Assembly (NCBI RefSeq): GCF_030052815.1
Contig: NC_079498.1
Location: 96,543,378-96,607,377, forward strand
Length of the DNA: 64,000 nucleotides
Reading direction: 5' to 3'
Source of the DNA: Hevea brasiliensis
Lineage: Eukaryota > Streptophyta > Magnoliopsida > Malpighiales > Euphorbiaceae
The notes beneath the pieces were generated by a model. It had not been told where the DNA came from. It saw only the letters and a program-made list of their open reading frames with translations, and did no database searches. Shown piece by piece: positions 1 to 12,634 of the stretch. Numbering within the stretch: position 1 is the stretch's first letter; every line of letters begins with the position of its first letter. A program made the translations under genes and the position numbers.

Positions 1-1769
1 CAACAGATGCTGTGGCCTGTCAATTTTTCTTGAAGAACGTATACCGTGAAATGAGAGATGCAGCTTCTGATTTATTTGGAAAGCCAGAAGATTTTCAATC
101 TCGGCCTAATGTTTTTGGGGAGTTGATGAAAGTTCTCGTATCCCCTTCAGAAGATGTTGTGGAAGCAGTCAACAGGGTTCTTGGTGGTGGGGCAGATCCT
201 GATGTATCATTGCACATGCGGATGCTTATGAACAGGTATTGTTATTATATTGTTAGCAAGTTCCATACAAGTATCAAGAAGATAATAGTTAATTTTTGCA
301 TCTTTTCTCTATTTTTGGGGCTCAAAAGCATTTGAGCCTTTCTGTATAATTTGGGTCTAGTGATCACTGGTAATTGCACGATTCATCCATCAAGTTTGAT
401 CATTGTTATTTTTTCCTTTTCCCATTCTTTATGCTTTGTTAGGGCCCTAAATCCTTTAGAAGAGTTAAATATGCTTGATGTGTTGTGGGATAAAAGCAAA
501 GATGGAAAGAAGATGTTAACCTTTTCATGGGCATTTAAAAAAAAAAAAAGTTTCATCTTATATTTCAGGTCAGTGAGAGCCACACAGGCAGCATTGAACT
601 GCATCAAAAAAGCCTTGCGTAATCTACGCCAAACTTCAAGGCCTAGGGTGGTTTTAGTATCAGATACTCCATCTTTTATAAGAAGTATTCTTCCAAACAT
701 AAATGGATTTGCAGAGGTAATTTACTTGATGTACAAAATGATGCTGTTAGTAGCAATGATTTGCCCATGCAATGAAAATTATTGTTCATGTTCAACCAAA
801 ACCTTAATGCTTTTCTCTTTAACTAAAATTTTAATGTAATATTAATTGGCAATGCAATAACATTCTCCACTTATGTTGATTGAGTTAATTTTATTCTAGA
901 TTCAAAATTAAGTTTGAGTTGATTTCAGATCCAAGATCATGGGATTGCTCATTCTGAATTATGAATGACTTGCTTTTTCCAGGTTCTTTATTTTGATTAT
1001 AAACATTTCCAAGGAAACATCTCTCAAAGTGTTAACCTATCGCACAGTTTAGATTTTAGAGTGAAGGATTGGGGCCCTGCACCCAGATGGGTTGCATTTG
1101 TGGACTTCTTTCTTGCATCACGTGCAAAACATACTGTTGTCTCTGGTGCTCAGAGACGTGTTGGGACTACCTATGCACAATTAATTGCAGCATTGGCGGC
1201 AGCAAACCACCTAGGTATTTCATTGATTTCTCCTATTATTTGCTATTCAGATTTTAAATTAATAGTTAAATTGTGGTAAACATAAAACATTGTTTGAAAA
1301 CTTCAGTTCGATTCAAAATAAAATAACATGCACTAAATAATTGATATTTTCTTGCTTATCTTCCAGTTTTATATGCGAATTTGTTTTATGGAATGCTTCA
1401 GTAGCAGCTAATGCATTTTCTTTTTCTTTTGGCAGGGAAAACTCTACTGGTTCAAGTTTTTCATTCTTGAGCAGCTTCCAAAGTAATTTGTTAACAGGTG
1501 GTTTAAAGTTGCAGGTTGGGTGGGGACATGTTTGGAATAGATTTGCTGGTCCTTTGAGTTGTAGGAACCAGCCCAATCAATGTGCTTTCACACCCCTTCT
1601 CCCTCCAGCTTGGTGGGATGGTCTTTGGCAATCCCCTATTCCACGGGACATCCGCAGGCTAATGGCATTTGGCATCAAACTATCTGGTTTTGGCACAGTT
1701 GACGAGGCTCATCTTCGGTCTTTCTGTAAGTCAAAGAAAAGTACAGTGAAAACTGTTTTGATTATATGA
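1..1769 (+). pseudogene. 3' part of membrane-protein gene, duplicate copy A (frameshifted)
   Basis: Exons 4-7 of the gene found complete at 22212-25996; earlier exons lie left of the window. Exons read 1-235, 569-716, 983-1214 and 1436-1769, each with GT-AG borders and the same lengths as copy B except the last. By eye the coding parts differ from copy B by about five substitutions (for example ATG/ACG and AAC/AGC in exon 4). The last exon starts GGAAAAC after the CAG acceptor where copy B has GGGAAAAC, so one G is missing. The frame shifts at about 1436 and meets a stop within about 15 codons, so the conserved C-terminus is read out of frame. It may be a decaying duplicate or a base-calling error in a G run; the remaining sequence is otherwise intact. 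Confidence 0.8.
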
Positions 1770-2570
1770 GCATAATTTTCTAGAGTTGCAGCATTTCCAT
1801 TTGGGAAACAAATGAAAAGGTTTCAGTTGAAAATCGCCCAAGACAGCACAATAGAAACTTATCTGCAGTCAGTTCAAGACTATTGATGTATTAGAGAGAA
1901 TTAAGTGATGAATAGAAAGTAAAGCAAAGAAATTTTCATTTTATTTCTGAAATATTAATCAGCAATTGACTATCCATATTTGATTAATATTCCTGTAACC
2001 TAATGTTGTTTGTATTTTTTAGGTAATGATCAATAGAATTCTCAGTTTAGCTTTGTGGCTGTTTGGCTTTGAGGTTTCAAAGGTTAAAAATGTTTTTCAA
2101 GGAACAAGTATCATTTTAAACGTAGTAAAAAATTTAAAAATAATTATTTAGTTATTTTAGTGTTTTTATAGGTAAAATTTATCAAATTTAATTTTAAATC
2201 ATTTTTTAAATATTATCTATCTAATATATTTAAAAAAGTTCTTTTCATCAAATGGACTTTTAACAATTAATGAGTTTTTCCTATTTATCATGGAAGACTT
2301 AAAATAATAAAGCTTTTGGGTGAAAATGTGGTCTTAATCCTAAAGTATTAGAAGTCCATGCTTTGCATGTGATGCTGTAGAGGTTTCTGAAGGAGATTCA
2401 CAAGTTGCTATTGTTGGGGCATCTTGTAATTAAGAGTTGTGTCCATCATGATGAAATTGACAAAATATATTGATTGATAGGATTTCAAAATCATAACATT
2501 AAATTAATTATTAGAAAAATGTAAAAAATAAATTATTTACAAATCTAAGTATGTATCTAAAATTATGAAT
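1770..2570. other. Intergenic, duplicated spacer (3' flank)
   Basis: AT-rich 3' flank of the membrane-protein gene, matching 25997-26805 in copy B with scattered substitutions. I see no coding potential or RNA gene in it. Confidence 0.5.
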
Positions 2571-2574
2571 AAAT

Positions 2575-3015
2575 TATAACAACCATCATTGAACTTATTT
2601 AGTTATAATATTACAGTCCCTTAACTTAAAAATGTAATATCAAACTTCATCAACTTTCATATTTTGCACAGTAAAATTTCTCTAACCTCTAATTATCGAT
2701 TTTTCTGTTAGACGCTGACCTGAATAGTTCCATCATGGAGTTTAATCTGTATTTCTCTTATCTTTCTCAAGCCATATGTAGATTGAATTCTTCTCCTCTC
2801 TATAGATAGAATAATTTTTCACGTGCACAGAGAATAATTTTACACTTTGCATAAAAAGAGGAGAGAAAAATATTGATTAAACATTGTGTGGGAGTTATTA
2901 ACAAATAAATCAATAATGGAAAGTTAGAGAGATTTTATTTACTGTACAAAATTTAAAAGTTTAAAAAATTTTATGTTACATTATAAAATTACAGTACTGT
3001 AGTGTTATAACCATA
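2575..3015. repeat. MITE-like long inverted repeat (copy A)
   Basis: The left part (ATTATAACAACCATC, later TTTTGCACAGTAAAATTTCTCTAACC) reappears reverse-complemented on the right (GTTAGAGAGATTT, ACTGTACAAAATTTAAAAG, GTGTTATAACCATAT). The arms are roughly 115-150 bp and imperfect, around a short central segment. This is the form of a MITE or foldback element with no coding capacity. The same structure lies at about 26808-27262 in copy B, where the right arm is a little more complete, so the insertion is older than the duplication. Confidence 0.55.
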
Positions 3016-4370
3016 TAAGCTTAAAGATAGCAATTAAAATTTATCATTGAAATAATTTTAAAAATAGTGTTTACTTAATAAAATGTTATTGAGAAAAGAT
3101 GTTTTATAAAAAGTTTCATAACAAAGAAAACTCCAATTTGAAGAAAATTTTTAAACACACGTGTGTCAGAAATTCTACAGAAAAAACTTTATTTAATCTT
3201 AAAATCGCCATTTATAATAAAGTTTTTATAACACATTAAGTCAATAGCTTTTTTGTAAAAAATACAGTAAAAAAGTACAGTTAAATACTCTTGAAAATAT
3301 TACTACCAACGACGCGCATCAATAAAATAAAAAGAATTATTTAAAAGTGTATAAATTTTTTTTTTCTATTTGTGTGTGTTTTTTTTTTATTCAATTATTT
3401 TCTTTTTAATAAGTTTATAATTAATATATATTTTAAAATTATTGAAAAAGAAAATTATTAAATAAAAGAATTATCATATATCATGAGGACTCTACCTTTT
3501 ATGGTAATGGACAAATTGAGAAAATTTTATTTTAATTGTAGTGTGTTTCAGATTTTTAAGATAAATTACAATATAAGAAGAGAAGGAATTCAACAAAATT
3601 GAAGCATGTTTTGTTAACAGAGATGGGAGAACTTTTTCCTGCTAAAATAATAATATATTATTTTTATTAAAAAATTAATTTATTTTTACATATTAAAGCA
3701 TTTAAATATTATAAATTAAAAAATTATATATATATATATATATTATTAAGATTACGTATAAAACTTATATTTCTATTTTATAATTTTTTTTAAAAATAAA
3801 TTTATATTGTATAATGATATATTTAAATATAAAATTAAAAGAAAAAAGAAAAGTTTTCATAAGAAAACTCTTGATATGTTCCGTTGCCATTTCTATCATT
3901 ACTATTTAAATGATGTATGATTACTTTCTTTAATTCTTTAAATTATTTTTAACACTTTCAAGGTAATTAATATATTCACATTAAGCTTGCCATAAATCTT
4001 ATTTTTTTTTACTATTGTTATTATTATGATTAATTAGTAGTATTCCGAGCTAAAAAATAAACTTATTCTCAGAATTATTTTTTATTTATTTTGAATGGAG
4101 GAAGAAATTCAGTAATTTAAATATTTAACACCATCCACTAACTATTTAAACTTTATCTAATTAAGCTACCAATAAAGAAGTGACTAAATGGGAATTCTAG
4201 TTAATAAATAGATTTATTTTGTATTTTATTAATCAAAACTTTAATTTAGCCTTAATTATTTAATTTCTATTTGAGAATAAATCTAAAAATTAATTTCCTA
4301 ATACCACTTTTTATTAAATTAAAAAAAAGATTGATCCAGAAAAAGAAATTCTAAATTTCTAATGATTAAT
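3016..4370. other. AT-rich intergenic spacer with AT microsatellite
   Basis: Very AT-rich spacer between the two duplicated genes, with a TA microsatellite near 3725-3745. Nothing gene-like was recognised. Confidence 0.5.
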
Positions 4371-4377
4371 GGAAGGG

Positions 4378-4491
4378 TTGACGTCATGTACGTACATTAG
4401 AAGACAAAACCTAGATTCTAGCCGTATACGGTAGAGTCTTGTTTGGTTGCTAGGAAAACTGGCAGAGAATCTGGACCATATATACATATAA
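4378..4491 (+). promoter_or_regulatory. Putative kinase promoter, copy A (TGACGTCA and TATA box)
   Basis: TTGACGTCA at 4378-4386 overlaps a W-box core (TTGAC) with the palindromic bZIP/TGA site TGACGTCA. A TATA-like CATATATACATATAAA lies at about 4477-4491. The spacing to the 5'UTR and to the start codon at 4700 fits a plant promoter. The same elements occur in copy B (28595-28603 and about 28693-28709). Confidence 0.5.
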
Positions 4492-4544
4492 ACCCCCTTC
4501 CTAAAACTCTCTATTCATCCCTTTTGTCACATATCTATATCTCA

Positions 4545-4616
4545 ATGGATCATCATCATCGTGATCATCTTCATTTCTCCTCTGAAATCATTAGCTATCA
4601 ACTGCACTCCCTGTGA
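4545..4616 (+). CDS. Upstream ORF in kinase 5'UTR, copy A (23 aa)
   Basis: An ATG between the TATA box and the kinase start opens a short reading frame beginning MDHHHRDHLHF, rich in histidine. In copy A one extra C (CTCCCTGTGA against CTCCTGTGA in copy B) makes it stop after 23 residues instead of 26. It could reduce translation of the kinase, but no function is shown; it may be chance. Confidence 0.3.
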   Translation: MDHHHRDHLHFSSEIISYQLHSL

Positions 4617-4699
4617 CACCTTATAAAGAATTTTCATTTTCTCCCTCACATTTTCTTTTCCCTTCTACGTTCAATTATCGATGTTCCTTGTTTCTGGAA

Positions 4700-5964
4700 A
4701 TGGGTCATTGTCCCTGTTTTGGTTTGTTGAATAGGAAGAGGCTCCAGCGCAACATTAGCGATAAAGAAGCATCTTATGATAAAGAACCATCTTATGGTGA
4801 GTTTTCATTCCTTTCATTTTACCTATAAAATATAAATTTTGGTGCATTCTCTCTACGTAAGATGATTTTGATCAAAATTTGGTTTCTTTTTAATGGCTTC
4901 ATCTTCGTTTTTCAATGGCTTTTGGGGTATTGTTTGGTGCATCTTGAAGAAAACATTTTAGGTTTTAGTCGCCATTAGTCTCTTTATCCTATGGTTTGGA
5001 GTTGCTGATTATAAATGATTATTCTTGTTAGTGTTAAGCATGTATGGCCTATTCTAGTGATCACAATCTGTTTTTAAATTATTTAGATTTTGTTTATGAT
5101 TGGATAGGCTTCTTTCTGGTATATATGATATGATCGAATGACAGAATGCTTTGTTATTCAGAAACAACCAGCTAAGGAAAAAGAAATGTATATTTGTGTA
5201 TCAAAATATAAAGCCAGGAACAAGAAATGTACAGTAGCAAGATTTGAGTGAAAACTTTACAAATTTGACACAAACCCTTGCCGATATTTTACTCACAAGA
5301 CTCCCTTCTCATCAACAATAATTAGCTGGATAGACTATGAACTAGATATTCTTATCACTGAATTATCTGCAATATTCAAAAACCTTGCTTCATCTCTCTC
5401 TTTCTTTCCTAAGATTTTTATTACTGTTAGCATAATTTTCATAGAGAAAATTGAGGTGTCTGACCCTGTACTAGATGTTCAGAAATTTGATGGAAATGCT
5501 AGATTCAAGAGCAAGTGCAAATGCATCTCCTGATCACAGAATTGTATACAGAAACAAAGAAGTTGTTATTGTTTCCCAACCTATATGATTTTTGTACAAA
5601 AAAGATTTGACTCACACTGCAGATAAATGGTGCTTTTACGGAATTCAAATTCTTTTATAGAATTAATTTTTTACATAGTTCACCGCATTGGAATGTGATG
5701 TGAAGCTCGGAATCATAAATGTAGGCATAGTTTCCATGACATGGTTTTCATTGTATATTCAATTATAGTTTTACTCTGCCCATAAGAAGTATATTTCGTA
5801 GAAATGGATTCAAGCAGAACCTAATTCTCTTCTATTGAGAAATAAATATAGGATCAGGATCAAGATCAAGATCAGGCTCAGCATCAGGAACAGCATCAGC
5901 ACCTGCATCGCCATCAGGGTCAGGGTCAAGATCAAAAGTTAATGCAGTTTTGAGACAAGAACCG
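4700..5964 (+). pseudogene. RLCK-VII (PBS1-like) kinase, truncated copy A
   Basis: Only the 5' end of the kinase gene is present. Exon 1 is 4700-4796: it starts MGHCPCFG, with Gly2 and nearby cysteines suited to myristoylation and S-acylation, and ends at a GT donor. A long intron follows, then the start of exon 2 after ATATAG at about 5851, with the Ser-rich GATCAG-type repeat linker. The homology to copy B ends at 5964, before any kinase motif, and the continuing frame meets a stop about 30 bases later. The product could be at most a short membrane-anchor peptide. The truncation coincides with the duplication break. Confidence 0.85.
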
Positions 5965-6339
5965 GTTTTGAAATCATTGGGAGTGTTTTCATTGTGAGTG
6001 TTTTCACAGGTTTTGAAGAACTGGTTTTTCCCAATTATAGACGGCACTTTGCCGAAATTTTTATAAAATTTACGGAAACTTTAAATTGATTAAAAATTTG
6101 ATATGTGGTTTAACTTCAAATAAAAGTTTTTAATTCCTACTAAAAATGCTCACCACCTTCAAAAAGTAAGAAAATTGTTTTAAAATCCCTTATAATGTAT
6201 TTAATGGGTTATCGGTAGGCAAAGTTCGGTGGAGGCACTGGGCTATGGGACAAAACTATGAGGCTTATGACCAAAGCAGACAATTTCTCTAGTGGTGGGA
6301 GCCCGATCATTACATAAAGTGTGACAGAACTGATTTTGC
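5965..6339. other. Unassigned junction sequence
   Basis: Lies between the duplication break and the recognisable SIRE fragment. It contains short repeats of GGTTTTGAA and AGTGTTTTCA near the junction. It may be the rest of a retroelement or filler DNA; I cannot assign it. Confidence 0.4.
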
Positions 6340-6383
6340 AACTAGAGTTGAGACTGATGCACACGTAGATATTCCTTCTACTC

Positions 6384-6895
6384 ATGATGGTAGTGCATTT
6401 GATCATGGTAATGTTGAGTGTGGAGGCCTTTGGGCTTAGTGAGTCTACTGCTACTGTAGAGCATGAAAGTGAACATGTTACAAAACCTATAGTTGAACCT
6501 GTTGTTGAGCATGATAGTGAACAGGTTGTAGAACTTGTAGTTGAACCTACTGTTGAACTTGAGAGTGAACAAATTGCAGAACCTGCAGTTGAGTCTACAC
6601 AGAAGAAGGAAGATTATCTAAAGGATCAGCAGGAGAGTACTCCACCTAAACTTTCTATAGTTGAAGCTTCTCAGGCTAAGAAGAGTAAGAAAAAAGTTAA
6701 GTCTACAGTGTCCAATCCACATCAGACTCTGGCTACTACTCTTCAAAGCCCATCTGATGAGGATGAATCATAGGAGCGTGATTCTCATAATGCTTTTGCT
6801 GACCAAGTTTCTCAGCCACCTGCTGCCAAACCATCCAAGAAGAAGATAGTGCCTTCCAAAGCTGTTCGAAGGAGCAAAAGGTTTAATGTTTATAA
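6384..6895 (+). pseudogene. Remnant of SIRE third ORF (Pro/Glu-rich C-terminus)
   Basis: Reads VEHESEHV, VVEHDSEQVVE and related degenerate 10-12-residue blocks, then a Lys-rich stretch (KKSKKKVKS), an SPSDEDES stop and, after the stop, the basic tail seen in the sibling element (SKAVRRSKR). It corresponds to the C-terminal part of the ORF at 59271-60635 plus its tail. The start of the ORF is missing and a stop interrupts it, so it is not functional. In SIRE elements this ORF has been called envelope-like, but its role is not established. Confidence 0.7.
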
Positions 6896-7298
6896 AATGA
6901 TATGTTTTTTTAGTTTACTAATATGTTTACTACTGTTGTTGGATGGTTTTTTAGTTTGCTACTGTTTTTCAGTTTATGCTTACTTGGTTCTTTTTGGATT
7001 AATATCTCCTGTTTCCTTTTTGAATGATGACAAAAAGGGGGAGAATGGATGTGTGTTTTGTGTGCTTTTGTTTTGTAAAAATGGATGTGTGCTTATATTT
7101 TGAAAATGGATGTATACTTATGTTTTAGAAGTGTGTATGCAAACTATTGTGACTTATGTGTGCAAACTATTAAGTTTAATATTTTGCATATTGAAATTGT
7201 GGATATCTTATGAATATGTTTTGTAGCATAAATTCAGGGGGAGTTTTGTATAGCTATTAATACTTTTATTTTTTTTTAACTTGTGTGCATACATTTAG

Positions 7299-10200
7299 TG
7301 TAACACCCTCACTGTAGCAATTCCGCACATTCTACTGTTCTGGTGACCGGTGTCGGTCTGAACAGCTAGAACGTCTGAAAAAATATTTAGACTAGAGTGA
7401 GGAGTCATAAATAACTCAAATAAGTATAAGGAAAATTAAGAAAAAATTTTAGAAATAAAATACAACCAAGTTAAATGAGCCGGTGCCCTAACGATGGGTA
7501 ACCTAGTAAGAAGTTGTGGTTCTCACAACTAGGAGCCCTAGACCAGGGAGAAAATTCATAAAATAATTTTTGGGACTTCAGAGAAGAGTCATTGAGGTTT
7601 TTATGGCATTAGAATGCCAATAAAAGGCTTAGAAAAATTTTTCAATCGGTACAGACAATTTTGGCCCGTTAAGCCAAACGGAGGGCATTTTGATCATTTC
7701 GCCTTTAGAGACGATTTTTGACCGACTTGTCCAATTAAGTAAATAATTATTATGATCTAAAATGTGAATAAATATTGTTAAAAATTTAATTGAAAATGAG
7801 TAGAAAAGAAAATGAAATAAAATATAAATTATAGCATCATTATTGTGTCATTAAAAGTCCTCCACCAATCATATTGTAACACACACCTTATAAACAAATT
7901 AAAAAGGGATAAAATGAGTTAAAATGAAAAACAACAATCTGCTGCCCTTCTTCTTCAACCAGCCAAAACTCTCTCCCTCTCTATTCTCCATGGATGCTTT
8001 TACTTCTCTCTAAAAGTTCCTTGTAAACACACCATAAAATCACCTGTTGATTTCACAAAAATTGCTTCTTGCAACTAGAACAAGCCTAAGGCAGCAAAAG
8101 AAAAGGAGAGAAAGATTTTTCTTTAAGCTTGGGTTGACACACACAAAGGTTAGTGCTTTAACTTATAGTTATTTCTATGTTTTATGAAAGAAATTAGTAA
8201 ATCCTACAACTAGGTGCCATAGGAAATTATAGATGAGTGAAAATCTGGAATCTGTACAGTATATGTGTGAACAGTAAATTTTAAAAATTCATAACTAGGT
8301 CAGGGATCTCAGATCAGGGTGATTTTTATGTCAAAAGAAACCTTAAGGAATGTTCTAAAACTTTGTAGTTTTATGGCAGACCTGATTCTAATGTTAGGTT
8401 AGGGTTTGAGGACAAAACATTTTATTGCTCAGATGTGGACTCGTCACTGTGATTTCTGCAATGACAGCCACCTTCAATAAATAATAACTAGAGCCACAAA
8501 ACTCGAAATGATGTGATTCTTGAGTCCTTGAAACGCTTATTGAATGCTCTAAAACCTTGTAGCTATGGCCAAGAGCTAATTGTGGTAGCTGCTGGTTGAT
8601 ATTTTTGCATTTCCTTACTACTATCCTGCATGTACTGGATTCTGGACAGGTTGCACCTTTTTAATTAGTTCTGCAATTTCCGATCTGATTTTGATGTGAT
8701 TCCAATTGGAGATTGAGTTAAACATATGAAGGTTGATTTCTAGAAAATATGGTCTTGAAATCTTGTTTCTATAAATTATGGTGATTATTTTTGCACCCTG
8801 TTTACGATCTTGATTGTGCCTCGAGTGCACTATTCATTCTAGTAACATGTATATTGCATGAGATAGAAATTTTAGAGGAAAAATGATTAAGCATACTTTG
8901 ATTTAATGAAGTTACATGTAGAAATTAATAAGGTGGAGGCCCATTTCTAGTCTAGAAATGAGTGACATGAGGAAATTGAGTGAATGGGCTGCCCTTGGTG
9001 ACCTGCAGGACTGGGCATGAGTCCAGTAGGTTTGGGAAGTAATAACTTGAATTGTAGAGGTTCAATTGGTGCAAAGCCAATTGGACATGAAACTAGACAC
9101 ATAATGGCACAACTTTGGTGAAGAAACTATGCCCAGAAAACCAAACCAAGTGGACCAAAAATTTGCCCTAATCCGGGTGACCTGCAGTCTGCCTTGGCAA
9201 AATGACCAAATGAACAGTATTTGGTCATTTGGCCATAACTCAATGTAGAAATGTCCAATTGACCTGAAATTTTACCAGCAACAAGCTGAGATATAGACCA
9301 ACAACTTTCATGAAGAACACAAATTTAAATTCTGAGCATAACCTAGTCAAATTGCCAACCAAACTTAGGTCACCAAATCTGGCAGAACCAAATTGCCCAG
9401 AAAATCTGGGTACAGGTCACTCCGGCCAGTTATGGTAAAATGACCATAACTTGAGCTACAAAACTCCAAATGGAGTGATCTAAAAAAAGAAATTAAACTA
9501 GACAAAATAAGAAATAACTTTCATGTTGATCATTTTGCCAAATTCCCACTACAAAAATGACTAATGGAACAGTAAACGTAGGCCATGAAATCTAAAAATT
9601 TTGAATAACATAAGATAAGCTTTGAAATGGTATTGGAAATCAATACCAACAAAAATAAAATGCAAAATGTGATATCTTGGTGAACTTAGGTTCAATAAAT
9701 TTATTATGTATTAAAAAGTCAACAATTTGAGTGAATAGTAATGTGAATAGTAATACAAAGACACAAAGTATAATAACAAAATTGGTAGAGAAAATTAAGG
9801 TATGAAATTTGGAATCCATGAAACATTCATGGATTACTTGGAATAGAAATAGTAATTCACCTAAATGACTTAATGAACATTTAAGTTATGTGAGTATATA
9901 GTTAAGATTTGTATTCCCATTACTAGTAGGTCTAATAAAACATGAGTGATACCACTTGAATATGAAATAAAATTAACCTAGATGGATTGTTGAGTATAAA
10001 TGGGATGAGTTTTACATTAGGATCTATGTTTCCATTACAAATAAGATAATAACACCTTGTATGAGTTATGAATCCATATAAATATTGTAATGAATAAATG
10101 AATCACATGAAAATATGAATGGAACATTAGTTTTCTTTATAAGGGAAAGGAAGAACGTTTTGAGTACAATGGTATATGAAAACCATTGTTATGAATTGTG

Positions 10201-11839
10201 ATCAATATGAATGATGTAAGGAATGTATAAATATTATGATGAATGTATAAATTATGAAATTTATCATGAAATAATGAAGTCATAAAACACAATATATTAA
10301 TATTTAATGATATTATGTGCCCTTGTATTGCCTAGACATGTGTGTCAGATTGGATAGTTTGGCATGCTAATAGGGTATTGTTTTAGCAGTACTGCGAAAG
10401 ACTTTATGTCTGTATTCATGGCTTTGTGCCCGTATTCATGGCTTTATGCCCGCATTCATGGCTTTATGCCCGCATTCATGGCTTTATGCCAACATTCATG
10501 GCTTTTATGCCCGATTATGTGTTATCATGGCTTTTTAGCCATACTGACTGCATACGTGGTTGACGTTCTGCGTCCCATGGTATGACGGCCCGAGGCACCG
10601 TGGTGTCCAGTGCCAACGACCCGTTATCCAGTTTAGTCAGCCTGTCATAGGTTACTTGGGCAGTGAAATTTATTGAAATAAGTTGAGAATATTAGTAATT
10701 AAAAATATTAGAAATTAAATAAATGAGTAAGATGACCTAAAATAAATTAGAATAGTTATTTATTAGAAAGAATCGAAATAAACTGGACCGATCTTAAAAT
10801 TTACTTATTATAAAATAAACTGAGACAACCTAGAAAGTATTGAGAAAATGCTAAAAGATTAGCAAAGAAAATTATAACATACATAAATATTACAAATGTG
10901 ACTTACATAATAATATAAACATAAATTTATTATTTTTAGATCATTTTTCTATGTACATTATTACTGTACATTGGCGAAATAAACACTTCCAAAGAAGACT
11001 AAATTAGGATAAAACTTATTAAATTTTAGAAACCGCATGTGAAGTATAAACAAATCTTAATTATTTGAATTATATTTTATTTCTATCTTTATTTGTATAT
11101 TATTTCCTTGTTATATTATTGCACCACTAAGCAGCAATGCTTAGCGCGATGGAATTGTTTCCTTCGCGTAGGTACTGAAGCTAGAACCCAATGGACGTTT
11201 GACTGGGAATCTTGGGAGTTCTGATCTGCAGAAGTGTCTGAAGTATTCAAGGTTGTCACCTCCTCAGCAATGCATGTAGATAGGGCCCATATAGATTATA
11301 TTTTATATTTTGTATAAAATGCTTAGATATTATATTGTAATGTATATTATGAACAGGTAATTAATAGGAATGTGATGTAAATTAATAAATTAGCTTTTTC
11401 ATATGTAATTAATTTATATATCATGTAAATTATGAAATTATGTAAATTAATGAAATTTGAAAATTTTACTTATGTGATTTGAGCATGAATGAGATTGTAT
11501 GGATTTAAAGACAGATTTGAAATATATAGATAATGCATGAAAATGAATATAAAATTGAGATATATAAATGAGATGTGAATTATGAGATGGTTATGAAAAT
11601 AATTGATGAGATTTTTATTGTAAAATATTATTGAAATTTTCAAACAGGTGAATAGTAAACACATCAAACGATAATAAAATAGGGGAAACTCCGTTAGTTT
11701 CTCCGTCGAAAAATAATCGATATTAAATATAACGAGAACAAAATTTTTAAAGAAATAAAGTAAGGTAAGTTAGGGTGCTCCAGCACCGAATGTAGCACGC
11801 CTTGCTCGGCTACACTGTAGTCGGGTGAGGGGTGTTACA
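7299..11839 (+). mobile_element. Solo LTR of a large Ty3/gypsy family (4541 bp)
   Basis: Starts TGTAACACCC and ends GGGTGTTACA, a perfect inverted terminus. It is flanked by the 5-bp target duplication TTTAG (7294-7298 and 11840-11844). Stretches match the 3.1-kb LTRs at 38341 and 46266, for example GTGACCGGTGTCGGTC, AGCTACAAAACTCCAAATGG and GACGGCCCGAGG. No gag or pol lies inside, so it is most likely the product of LTR-LTR recombination. It is about 1.4 kb longer than the related LTRs. Confidence 0.9.
10411..10511 (+). repeat. Five 20-bp tandem repeats in the solo LTR
   Basis: Units of the form CGCATTCATGGCTTTATGCC, repeated five times with one to three changes; the last unit carries one extra T. 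The related 3.1-kb LTRs have only one or two loosely similar units here, so the array is an expansion in this copy or subfamily. Confidence 0.85.
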
Positions 11840-12397
11840 TTTAGGGGGAGTAATTTTTGCATACCAACATGCTTGGTTATACATAAACTTACGCACACTT
11901 TTATTTATTCTTGATTGATGATTCAATTGAGTTTCGTCATCATTAAAAAGGGGGAGATTGTTGACCCCGTGTAACTCAAAATGAGCATTGATTTTGATGA
12001 TAACAAAACTCAACTAGAATCTATCTAACTCAATTTCAAGTGATGTGTAGATTCTTTCTCTTATTCATGAAGAATATTTGAAGTTGCATCTAAGGAGGAA
12101 GGGCACTCAAAGGCATCTCAAGATAAATCTAAGCTGAGAAAGAATAAGATTATGAAAGCTAAGACTCAAGTTGAAGGTATGAAAGTCATAGAGTTAGGAA
12201 TTGAGTCTTAGGATTTGTGTAAAAATAATAGATGAAAGTTTTAGTCAATTAGAGCTCAAAATTAATTTTTCTTTCAATTACTTTATAAAATTTTCTCTCA
12301 TCATGACCTTAGATATTGCTATTGGAATATATATTTCTCTTAAGGTTTAAATTAGATTTTTAAAGATTACAATTTGAAACAGGCATTTGATAAATTA

Positions 12398-12535
12398 GTT
12401 TGCTAACTTGTTTGCTAAAATATTAGTTTGCTAATGTTTTTGCTAAAATATTAGTTTGCTAATGTTTTTGCTAAAATTATAGTTTGCTAACTAGTTTACT
12501 ACTATTGCCAAAAATTTCATTAGTTTGCTAAATGA
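12398..12535 (+). repeat. TTAGTTTGCTAA-type short repeats in LTR U3
   Basis: Four to five imperfect units of about 28-30 bp containing TTAGTTTGCTAA and TTTGCTAAAATA. The same motif occurs in the other SIRE LTRs and in the internal spacers of the complete element. Confidence 0.7.
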
Positions 12536-12634
12536 TCAGAGTTACTCTACTTCATATAAAAAGACAAAATAACGGCTATTTTACCTAGAACAAAGTGTAT
12601 AATGTTCCAAAAGGTTTCAAATAGTCTAAAATGA

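Larger units (their letters stand above)
1..5964 (+). repeat. Direct segmental duplication, copy A
   Basis: Nearly identical to 24226-30179, in the same orientation, over exons, introns and intergenic DNA. The left end is beyond the window. The right end is sharp: both copies share a run ending ACAAGAACCG at 5964 and 30179, then diverge completely. The break falls inside exon 2 of the kinase gene. Small indels and an AT microsatellite (about 3725-3745, shorter in copy B) distinguish the copies. Confidence 0.95.

Noticed and set aside
383..700. Minus-strand open frame opposite the membrane-protein exons
   Set aside because: Shadow of exon 5 and its introns on the other strand; no family similarity.
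1341..1769. Open frame running through the last intron of copy A into exon 7
   Set aside because: The intron sequence happens to be open; copy B shows the real exon start and the missing G in copy A.
5832..6047. Asp/Pro-rich minus-strand frame
   Set aside because: Antisense reading of the Ser-rich GATCAG-type repeat linker in kinase exon 2.
10364..10585. 73-residue open frame rich in repeated Cys/Ala/His blocks
   Set aside because: It is a translation of the 20-bp tandem array within the solo LTR; no evidence of coding.
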